Shown here one piece after another: positions 1 through 7,049 of a stretch of 10,575 nucleotides of DNA (position 1 is the first letter of the stretch; every line of letters begins with the position of its first letter). The position numbers and the translations under genes were made by a program. The stretch comes from RGIG8368 sp045540275 (GTDB taxonomy: Bacteria; Verrucomicrobiota; Kiritimatiellia; RFP12; UBA1067): contig JAZQGX010000086.1 in NCBI GenBank assembly GCA_045540275.1, forward strand, positions 1 through 10,575, read 5' to 3'. Under the pieces are notes generated by a model. The model did not search any database and had not been told where the DNA came from. It saw only the letters and a list, made by a program, of their open reading frames with translations.

Positions 1-2219
1 AGGGACAGTTCAACCGCCGTTTCGCGCATCCCGTCCTGCGGCGGCGTTCGAATGACAACGGCCATTTCAGAGGCATCGTACTCCCAGCCGCATGGCACGC
101 CATTCACCTTCACCGCGAACGGCGCGGCCAAAAGCGGGAACTTGAGGACGTAAGATCCCTTGCGCGGAGCGATGACAATTCGCGTTCCCTCCCTGACAAC
201 TTTCGTCTTGGTGCAATTCGTCGCATAGTCGGCATTGTCGCCGCCGTCCTCGTAGATTTCGCACGCCCCAGCATCCGCCCCCGGAGCAAAAAGGAGAACG
301 AGATCCTCCGTGCCGGGATTGGCAAGGTTTGAAACCGAATCTGGATACATGGGAATGACGGCCCCCGCCTTCACGAACCACGGATTGTCTTCCATCGCAT
401 ATTCACGGGGAACGACACGCCCGCCATCGACCAACTCGCCTGTCGAAACATCATACCACTTCCCTGCCGGCAGCCAAATCTCAATGTCGCTGACGCCCTT
501 CGCCTTGTCCATCGGCCGCGAAATCGTTGCCGCCAAGATATCGTTGCCGAACATGTAAGCGTTCGTTACGCTGTAGGCCAGATCTTCCTCCGGCCAATCG
601 TAGTACATCGGTCGGCACATCGAAACGCCCGTTTCGTACGCCTCCCGGGCAGCGGTATAGATATACGGAGCAAGGCGGTACCTCAACCGCATCGCCTCCC
701 TCAACGCGGCGAAGTGATCGGGATATTTCCAGATGCGGCGCTCGATTGTCGGGTCTTTCGTGCAATGCGTCTTGAAGATCGGCGTGAAGACACCGCTTTG
801 CAGCCAGCGCGTAAAGAGCTCCCCGTCCCGGCCGTCATCGTCCTCCGGACGACAATGCCCGCCGATGTCGTGCCCCCAATAGCCGTAGCCGACATTCGAC
901 GCGGTTGCAGTGAACCACGGGATCGCTTCGAGCATCTTCCACGAAACCTTGCTGTCGCCGGAGAATCCCACCTGATAGCGGTGCGAACCGAGCCCGCCCC
1001 AACGATGGTAGATGAACGGACGCTTTGCGCCACCGTCCTTTTCCGCCATGTGCGCATCGAAAATGTGGTTCAGCCAAAATGTGTTGCTCAAAGACGGCTT
1101 GCCTTTCGACATTTTCCACTGCTGCCAGTCCAGCCACCAGAAGTCCACACCTTCCTGTTCAAGCGGGCCAAGGACATCCTTGAAATAGCAGTCTGCCCAG
1201 CGCTCCTCGTCGGCGCGGTAAGGGACACCATTCGTCCCCTCCCAGCCATAATCGCGCGCAAACGCCGGATAGCAGTCCTCCACCGGCTGGATGCCACTTG
1301 CGGGATGGAGATTGAGCGCCACCTTGCAGCCGTTATCGTGGAGGAATCCGAGCGTTGCGCGAGGATTGGGAAAGAGCCGCCGATTCCAGGTGTAACCCGT
1401 CCAACCCCAACGCTGGCCGAATTCGTCCAACGGATCGGGGCGGTCGGCAATGCGCCACGTCTCGTGCCACTCCATATCAATGATAAATACGTCAAGGGGG
1501 ATGCCGACGGACTTCATGAAGGCAACAAGTTCACGAATTTCAGCGTCCGTGTAAAGCCAATAGCGGCTCCACCAATAACCGAACGCCCAGCGCGGTGGAA
1601 GTGGGATGCGTCCGGCGGCCTTCACGTAGTCGCCGAGGCAACCCTTGTAGTCGTGCCCGTAGGCGAACACGGTCAAGTCGCGATAGGCGCCCTTCTTTCG
1701 CGCCGGACGTTCCGCAACCCATTTACCCCAATGGCCCTGCGCATCGACGAAGAGCGGCGTGACGGTGTCGTCCACCACCGTCACGCCGCGCCGCGACAAA
1801 AGCCCTTTCTCCATCGTCGGCAGAACATCGGCCAGACACGTCTTCCGGTCGAGAGTCCGCTGCGTGCCAAGCAGATTCTCCGTGTCTTCGGAGAGCACCG
1901 CAACGCCGTTGACGAAAAGATTGGTTTCATTGAACGCGCCCCCCGTCCATTCAAGCGTCAGGCGCGGCGTTTTGATGAAAACGCCCTTGCCGCGCCGTTC
2001 AGATTTGAAATCGACGCACGACAGATCGCGCTTGGCGAATGTCAAGGACGGCCTGTCTTCAAACACCCCGTCCTCGCTCCACTCGCACCGCACCATGCGA
2101 TCGGTCAGCGGCATGAAGCGCGCATTCCCGACAACGACTGGCTCCGCGCGGAGAATCAAAGGCGCGGCAAATGCCAATGCCAAGATAATCCGAACAGATT
2201 CCATGCCCGGTTTTGTCAT
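1..2219 (-). CDS. Secreted glycoside hydrolase family 31 alpha-glycosidase, 3' partial
   Basis: An exo-acting retaining alpha-glycosidase (alpha-glucosidase, alpha-xylosidase or alpha-galactosidase type; specificity not determinable). The frame is open from 2219 to the window start, giving 739 codons without a stop. Order: signal peptide MTKPGMESVRIILALAFAAPLILRA (cleavage before EP), an N-terminal beta-sandwich to about 205, and a catalytic barrel opened by PPRWAFGYWWSRYW near 206-219. The barrel has DVFIIDMEWH with Asp248, the nucleophile motif FWWLDWQQW with Asp364, and GFSGDSKVSW with the probable acid/base Asp422. C-terminal beta domains follow YMFGNDILAATI and WLPAGKWYDV, the last resembling the GH31 distal domain. 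The nucleophile motif has WQQ where most GH31 enzymes have MNE. The chosen start forms an ATGA overlap with the preceding stop; Met6 at 2204 is an alternative that would still leave a signal peptide. Probably only the last part of the distal domain is missing. Confidence 0.93.
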   Translation of the reverse strand, partial: MTKPGMESVRIILALAFAAPLILRAEPVVVGNARFMPLTDRMVRCEWSEDGVFEDRPSLTFAKRDLSCVDFKSERRGKGVFIKTPRLTLEWTGGAFNETNLFVNGVAVLSEDTENLLGTQRTLDRKTCLADVLPTMEKGLLSRRGVTVVDDTVTPLFVDAQGHWGKWVAERPARKKGAYRDLTVFAYGHDYKGCLGDYVKAAGRIPLPPRWAFGYWWSRYWLYTDAEIRELVAFMKSVGIPLDVFIIDMEWHETWRIADRPDPLDEFGQRWGWTGYTWNRRLFPNPRATLGFLHDNGCKVALNLHPASGIQPVEDCYPAFARDYGWEGTNGVPYRADEERWADCYFKDVLGPLEQEGVDFWWLDWQQWKMSKGKPSLSNTFWLNHIFDAHMAEKDGGAKRPFIYHRWGGLGSHRYQVGFSGDSKVSWKMLEAIPWFTATASNVGYGYWGHDIGGHCRPEDDDGRDGELFTRWLQSGVFTPIFKTHCTKDPTIERRIWKYPDHFAALREAMRLRYRLAPYIYTAAREAYETGVSMCRPMYYDWPEEDLAYSVTNAYMFGNDILAATISRPMDKAKGVSDIEIWLPAGKWYDVSTGELVDGGRVVPREYAMEDNPWFVKAGAVIPMYPDSVSNLANPGTEDLVLLFAPGADAGACEIYEDGGDNADYATNCTKTKVVREGTRIVIAPRKGSYVLKFPLLAAPFAVKVNGVPCGWEYDASEMAVVIRTPPQDGMRETAVELS
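2216..2219 (-). promoter_or_regulatory. ATGA stop/start overlap between BNR and GH31 genes
   Basis: The BNR stop TGA and the GH31 ATG share bases. Only a weak purine stretch (GAAAAGAA) precedes this start, so GH31 translation probably relies on ribosomes finishing the BNR gene. This supports the 2219 start over the Met at 2204, which also lacks a clear ribosome binding site. Confidence 0.65.
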
Positions 2220-3844
2220 TTCTTTTCGCGAACCTTGATGACGAGCTTTCGGATCGTTCTCTCGCCGTCAGTCGACTGACCTGGCGAATGCGCGCCGTAC
2301 ACGGGATGGAATATCGCATACCAGCCCGGACCGAGCGTCCACGGACGGCCTTTCGACTGGAAGAGCACGCAATCGTTCGCTGCGTCAAAATCCTTGAACA
2401 CTTTCAGGTTCGGACGCACAATGCCGATTGTTTCCTGACCCGTAATCGGAACATGAATGTCAATAAAGTCCCGATGGTCTTCATACTGCGACTCGTCTTC
2501 GTACGGTCTCAATTTGACATCCGAGACCATCGCCCAGCAATTCGTCCCGTCGATATCGTAGCGCCCCGGGGCAAGGTCGGCAAGGTCGGCTCGACGCATG
2601 AACGCGAACGCCTTGGGGAACAGGGGATGCAATCCCTCGTATTTGCCGCAATCGGCGATGCGCCCGCACAGATGCGCTTTCTGCATCTGCGCCAGGCGAT
2701 CCGTCTCTTCAATGCGGAATCGCGTGCAGACGACCGAACTCTTGCGCTCGTCCGGCCAATACTTGACATATGTCGTGCAAAGAATTTCTCCGTTCGGCAG
2801 AAGCTCAACCCCCGAATAGCCCGTATCGAATGTCGACCAACCGTACTCCGGCGACGGATAATGCTTTAACAGATGAATCCGGTATTGACCAGGACGCCTG
2901 TACTTGATATCGTCCCATGTACCGACCCACGCCACGTACTGTCCGCCGATCTTGCTGCGCCGCGCCCGGTCGCGAAAGGCAATGACATATCGTCCGTCCG
3001 GCAGCATGACGCCTTCGTGTCGGTCACCCGTCAACCACCAGGGCGAATCCTCCGGCTTTGTCCATGTCTGTCCCTCGTCGCCCGAAAAACACATCATGCT
3101 GTAGCCCTTGTAGCCGTTTTCGCGCATCAGGAGGCAGATTTCCTTTCCGTCTGGCGAGCGCAGCGCAAATGGCTCGCAAATGTCCTTGTCGGCAGAGGCC
3201 ACAATGCGAATCTCGCTCCATGAAAGGCCACCGTCCTTTGATACGCTCATCCAGACATCCTGGCCGCCGCGCTTGGGAACGGTCTTCAACTTAAACGTCT
3301 GGCCAAAGAGCGCGACCGAGCCGTCCCGCAATTGGATGAAGCCCGTGGGCGCCATGGCGGACGGCAGGTTGAACACGCCAGCTTCGCGCCAAGTCTGGCC
3401 AAGATCGTCGCTCACCATGACGCCACATTTCTCGATGTCGGCGGACTGCGGCATCCAATCACCCTTCCGCGAGAAAATCAGCCAGCGCTCGCGACCGTTC
3501 GGCAGCGTCATTTTCTGCAACGTCGGGCAATTCATGTGCGTTTCCCGGTAGACCGCCGGGAAACGGTCGTCGACGCGCGTCCACGTGCGGCCACCGTCAA
3601 GCGATTCCGCCGCCGGGCCGCACGTGCCACCGTGCTTCAGAGTCCACACGCAGAACAGCTTCTTGCCGTCGTTCGAAAGCACCGTTGTCGGATGCCCTTG
3701 ATAGATTTCTTTCGTTCCTTCGGCAATCACCGTCTGACGGCGAACATCCTGCGTCAGATCGACAACCGGCAGTTCGCAATATTCTGACTCCGCAGCGCCG
3801 ACCGTTCCCACCGCCAGCACAGCCGCCACAACAAGGTCTCTCAT
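2216..3844 (-). CDS. Secreted BNR/Asp-box beta-propeller protein (sialidase superfamily)
   Basis: A 542-residue exported protein with a sialidase-type beta-propeller. Four Asp-box motifs (S-x-D-x-G-x-x-W) are visible: SLDGGRTW (81-88), SDDLGQTW (145-152), SKDGGLSW (202-209) and SGDEGQTW (254-261). Other propeller-like stretches are CEPFALRSPDGKE (223-235) and GYSGVELLPNGEILCTTY (342-359). The signal peptide is MRDLVVAAVLAVGTVGAA with cleavage near residue 18-19. The start at 3844 is chosen because GGGAGGAG lies 6 bases upstream and the signal peptide begins there; the frame is open 18 codons further upstream but without those features. The FRIP/YRIP motif carrying the first catalytic arginine of true sialidases is not seen; the matching early strand reads IYQGHPTTV. 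Residues about 385-542 form an extra region of unknown role. It could be a divergent exo-glycosidase, a lyase or a binding protein; naming it a sialidase would overreach. It overlaps the downstream GH31 start by ATGA. Confidence 0.88.
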   Translation of the reverse strand: MRDLVVAAVLAVGTVGAAESEYCELPVVDLTQDVRRQTVIAEGTKEIYQGHPTTVLSNDGKKLFCVWTLKHGGTCGPAAESLDGGRTWTRVDDRFPAVYRETHMNCPTLQKMTLPNGRERWLIFSRKGDWMPQSADIEKCGVMVSDDLGQTWREAGVFNLPSAMAPTGFIQLRDGSVALFGQTFKLKTVPKRGGQDVWMSVSKDGGLSWSEIRIVASADKDICEPFALRSPDGKEICLLMRENGYKGYSMMCFSGDEGQTWTKPEDSPWWLTGDRHEGVMLPDGRYVIAFRDRARRSKIGGQYVAWVGTWDDIKYRRPGQYRIHLLKHYPSPEYGWSTFDTGYSGVELLPNGEILCTTYVKYWPDERKSSVVCTRFRIEETDRLAQMQKAHLCGRIADCGKYEGLHPLFPKAFAFMRRADLADLAPGRYDIDGTNCWAMVSDVKLRPYEDESQYEDHRDFIDIHVPITGQETIGIVRPNLKVFKDFDAANDCVLFQSKGRPWTLGPGWYAIFHPVYGAHSPGQSTDGERTIRKLVIKVREKK

Positions 3845-3850
3845 CGCATT

Positions 3851-3858
3851 CTCCTCCC
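3851..3858 (-). promoter_or_regulatory. Strong ribosome binding site for the BNR gene
   Basis: On the minus strand the sequence GGGAGGAG stands 6 bases before the ATG at 3844, inside the 16-base gap after the TAA stop of the LamG/PKD gene (3863-3861). It is the best Shine-Dalgarno match at any junction here and fixes the BNR start. The gap is too short for a terminator plus promoter, so read-through from upstream is expected. Confidence 0.85.
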
Positions 3859-3860
3859 GA

Positions 3861-6800
3861 TTATCTGAATACGATGACAAGGCCCGACTTTGCCTCAACC
3901 GTCAACGGCTCGGAGTAGGTTGTGCGCTCGCCGTCCGACACGGCCAGTTGCAGAATATATGTGCCGGTCTTCGACGCAGTGAACGTTGTCGAACGGGCCG
4001 ACGCATCGCCGAATGTCACCTGGGAAGCATCGCCGGAAAGGACGCGCCACTGATAGGTCAAAGCGCCCCCCTGCGGCTCGCCGTCGTCGAAAACGGCGGT
4101 AGCGACAGTCTTGGCCTCGCCCACCGGCGCACGCCCCATGCTGCTTGCGAACGCATCCATCGCCGGGGCGCGGTTAGCCGCCAAGTCAGGATTTGCCGCC
4201 AACATCTTGATTTCGCGCGCCGTCAGCTTGCGGTTGTAGATTCGCAAATCGGCAATCTTGCCCGGGAAGCAGCGAGTCATTCGTTCGTCGCTCTCGCTCC
4301 CACTACGCTTCCAATACCCGTTCTCCTGAGCATCGGCGTAGGGAATGCCACCAACGTAGGCCCTTGTCTGAACTCGTCCGCGCTTTTTCGCCGGACTGTT
4401 CGTCGGCTCCTGTTTCACGCCATCAATCCACAATTCAAAATCTGTTCCGTTAGAACGATCATAGAGCGCATAGATGTGTGTCCAACGGTCAATCAGCGAA
4501 TATGGAACTCCAAAATACATATGCATATAATTGACCGTCGTGTCGTTAATACCCCAACCCTGTTGGCACAAATCGAATTGATTCGGCGTGCCGTCGGAGC
4601 AGTTGTAGTTATACACCAGCCCAAGCGTATTCGGCACCATGAATAGAGACGCATACTTGAAGTCGTTTGTATCGGTTGAATCATGATAGAACCAAGCACT
4701 AACCGCTCGATAACGTTCCGTCGGCGGTGAATTGCCGTCGCTTGCCGACTTAGTCTCCTGCAAGACGTTGCCGAGAGCAAAATAGGCATCGTAGCCGTTC
4801 GGGCGGAATGCATAACCCGCCAATCCGTCATTGAACGAAGCCACCACGACTCCGCTTGCATTAGTCATCATGTTCGCACGCAGCGAACGACCCACCTGGT
4901 CGAGTCGCATATCTACGCCCGTAAGCGGCCACCAGCAAATCATGCCGTCTGAAAGGTCGCACGACTCACTCGCCGCCGCGATGGTCACAGTCGCGTCGGC
5001 AACGGACGCCGCACCGTCCTTCTCCGCCGTGCAACGCACGACATACGTGCCCGCTTCAGAGAACCGTGCCTCCGTCGCCGCAATGTTCTCCGGCTCGAAC
5101 CACACGCCGCCCGGTCCAGACACCTTGGCCCAATTCAGGCGCGCCCCTTCAGTCGCAATCGCAGCAAGTGTCACTGGAATATCCACCTCTCCCGACACAG
5201 ACGTCGACGCAAGCGACAGGGACGGTGCAACACCTGCCGACGCAATGCGCGTCACAGTCACGTCGTCATGCCGCTCTAGCCCCACATCCTCAAGCACGTT
5301 CGACAGGCGAAACACATATTCGCCCTCTACGGGCAACGTTACCCGTGTCGCCGTCCGACCGGGCTGGAGGATTGCCGCGTCCTCGCCGCCTGCCGGAGCC
5401 GACACAAGCGACCACCGCGGCGTTCCCGCATATCCAGTCCGAATCCCATCTGGAGCGGACACCCCGACCTCTCCGTGCAGTTCCGCCGTCTCTCCCGCTA
5501 CCGAGAAGTCTTCTCCGGCGTCTATTGCCGCCGCTCCGCGAAAGAGACGCGCAATCGTGTTGGACGACACTTCGCCCGCATACAGGCGAAGATCGTCAAC
5601 AAAACCCTCAAACGGGCGTATGGTTGTTGAATTGTTCACAAAGTACCATGTTTCACGGGGTGATGTCTCTGCGATGACCTTCTCGTACGAATACGCCAAC
5701 TCGCCATTCATGTAATAACGCACCGCCGTGCAACGTTGGTTGGACGCATTGACAAAGAAACGTGTCGTCACCGCAAGGTGGCTCCAAGACCCCTGCGGTG
5801 CGCGTCCATAGGTGGCGGAAAAACCATGGGCGTTTCCTGATGCCTGTGTGGTGTACACGATCAAATTGACATATTGACTCTCCCATTCGCTTGCCTGTGC
5901 ACCATTCAAATGAAGGCAGTAGAAACTCGACGATTCCAATAGACGCGGAGAGGAATTGGCCGCGCCAATCTTGGTTGACGTATCCTTCCATGAATCTGGC
6001 GATTGGTTGATCCAACATGTCCAGCTAAAGCTATTGTTGATTGGAGCGGTAGGAAGCGAAAAACTGCCGGTGGACGTTTTCGTGCCATTGCAGTAGACGG
6101 CGTTCCCTTCCATCCCGACGTTCGTAACGACAATGCCCGCGCCGCAGGTGATATGGCCAGCCGCGCCCGCAACATTCTTCAGGACAAGTTTGCCACCCAC
6201 CGTCTCCGTATCGTCAAACGTCCAGCGTCCGATCAGCGAATCGCCGTATTCCGCCCGAGCACGCTCGTACTCCGCCGCGATCTGGTCAGCGTCGAGTGCC
6301 GTGTTCCAAACACAAAATTCGTCAATTGCACCGTGCAGTGGGCGCGACGAATTGGCGTGATTTCCAATCTTGGCTGTTCCTGCAACGGCGAGATTCGTAA
6401 TGACGAAATCAGTCGTCGGTGCCGCAATGCAGGCACCGTTCAGATAGGCCTTGTAGGCAACGTGCGAAACCGTCGTGTCAGCGGATAGTTCCTCGGTGGA
6501 AGTCACTTCCAGCGTAATCGCAAAATGCATCCACGCCTCGCGCCAGAACGCCGGCGTGGTACTTTGAGCGAAGTACTTTGCGGGCTGTTGGGCGTTTCTC
6601 GCAAAAATGTAGGAATTGTAGGGCTCGGTATCTTTATTGCTGAGGTTGACACTGAGAGACGAGAGATCAGCGATGAGATAAGGATACGTGTTTCCGCTTT
6701 CGTATGTCGTCGCGCCACTGCCCTCGCTGCGTCGGAACCAGAACGCAATCGTGCGACTGCCGAGCGCCGGGCAGGCGAATGATGCACTGGCAGCCGTGCT

Positions 6801-7049
6801 GCCGTCGAAGAAAAGCGCGGTTCCCGTCGCGCCGCCGCATCCGTTCGTGAGCGTCGCGGCAGAACCAAGCGTCAAATCGCGTCCGTTCCCCGACTTGTCG
6901 ACAATTTTGCCGTTTGAGACGGCCTCCATATCCCACCAGATCACGGGGTCGGGCAAGGCGTCGCCCAAGGCCGCCAATGATGCTGCGGTCACGGCAACCG
7001 CCAGCAGTCCAGTGCGCACACGCGCCAATTCAGTGCATTTCATGATCAT
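3861..7049 (-). CDS. Secreted multidomain LamG/PKD-like protein, function unknown
   Basis: A 1062-residue exported protein with no recognised catalytic motif. A signal peptide occupies about residues 1-30 (basic n-region, hydrophobic LLAVAVTAASLAAL core). Three concanavalin/LamG-type jelly-roll domains follow the pattern of an opening W-(W/T)-(D/P/F) strand, an inner G...FDG or AF strand, and a closing (D)DxRxY or DEFCVW strand before a short helix. They lie at about 33-265, 271-505 and 695-950. Three PKD/Ig-like domains lie at about 506-600, 605-692 and 955-1052, each with W-x-x-x-S-G/A and a late G-T/E-Y-x-x-x strand. LamG folds commonly bind carbohydrate or protein, so a glycan-binding or cell-surface role in this glycosidase operon is inferred. 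The start at 7049 overlaps the upstream stop by ATGA and has AAAGGA 8 bases upstream. Met3 at 7043 is an equally plausible start, with AAGGA 7 bases upstream. The C-terminus ends SGLVIVFR with no PEP-CTERM, LPXTG or Por-type sorting signal that I can see, so anchoring is unexplained. Confidence 0.88.
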   Translation of the reverse strand: MIMKCTELARVRTGLLAVAVTAASLAALGDALPDPVIWWDMEAVSNGKIVDKSGNGRDLTLGSAATLTNGCGGATGTALFFDGSTAASASFACPALGSRTIAFWFRRSEGSGATTYESGNTYPYLIADLSSLSVNLSNKDTEPYNSYIFARNAQQPAKYFAQSTTPAFWREAWMHFAITLEVTSTEELSADTTVSHVAYKAYLNGACIAAPTTDFVITNLAVAGTAKIGNHANSSRPLHGAIDEFCVWNTALDADQIAAEYERARAEYGDSLIGRWTFDDTETVGGKLVLKNVAGAAGHITCGAGIVVTNVGMEGNAVYCNGTKTSTGSFSLPTAPINNSFSWTCWINQSPDSWKDTSTKIGAANSSPRLLESSSFYCLHLNGAQASEWESQYVNLIVYTTQASGNAHGFSATYGRAPQGSWSHLAVTTRFFVNASNQRCTAVRYYMNGELAYSYEKVIAETSPRETWYFVNNSTTIRPFEGFVDDLRLYAGEVSSNTIARLFRGAAAIDAGEDFSVAGETAELHGEVGVSAPDGIRTGYAGTPRWSLVSAPAGGEDAAILQPGRTATRVTLPVEGEYVFRLSNVLEDVGLERHDDVTVTRIASAGVAPSLSLASTSVSGEVDIPVTLAAIATEGARLNWAKVSGPGGVWFEPENIAATEARFSEAGTYVVRCTAEKDGAASVADATVTIAAASESCDLSDGMICWWPLTGVDMRLDQVGRSLRANMMTNASGVVVASFNDGLAGYAFRPNGYDAYFALGNVLQETKSASDGNSPPTERYRAVSAWFYHDSTDTNDFKYASLFMVPNTLGLVYNYNCSDGTPNQFDLCQQGWGINDTTVNYMHMYFGVPYSLIDRWTHIYALYDRSNGTDFELWIDGVKQEPTNSPAKKRGRVQTRAYVGGIPYADAQENGYWKRSGSESDERMTRCFPGKIADLRIYNRKLTAREIKMLAANPDLAANRAPAMDAFASSMGRAPVGEAKTVATAVFDDGEPQGGALTYQWRVLSGDASQVTFGDASARSTTFTASKTGTYILQLAVSDGERTTYSEPLTVEAKSGLVIVFR
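7046..7049 (-). promoter_or_regulatory. ATGA stop/start overlap between GH29-GH78 and LamG/PKD genes
   Basis: The TGA stop of the upstream gene shares bases with the ATG start of the next gene. Purine-rich AAAGGA and AAGGAA (7063 to 7050) lie inside the end of the upstream gene and can serve as ribosome binding sites. This arrangement favours translational coupling on one mRNA. If translation starts instead at Met3 (7043), the genes are separated by 2 bases and coupling is still expected. Confidence 0.7.

Noticed and set aside
714..2279. A 521-codon plus-strand open frame opposite the GH31 gene
   Set aside because: It lies antisense to a clearly recognisable GH31 coding sequence. Its translation is rich in Arg, Pro, Ala and His with no motif, which fits a frame kept open by the codon bias of the real gene.
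2216..3844. Naming the BNR protein an exo-alpha-sialidase
   Set aside because: Asp-boxes show only the fold. The arginine motif needed to bind the sialic acid carboxylate was not found.
3841..3849. A two-codon mini-frame (ATG CGA TGA) over the BNR start on the minus strand
   Set aside because: It probably arises by chance: its ATG is only 1 base from the GGGAGGAG site, too close for efficient initiation, while the ATG at 3844 has proper spacing.
3845..3898. An 18-codon upstream extension of the BNR gene (start at 3898)
   Set aside because: The extension would overlap the end of the LamG/PKD gene, would place a polar stretch before the signal peptide, and would ignore the strong ribosome binding site for the start at 3844.
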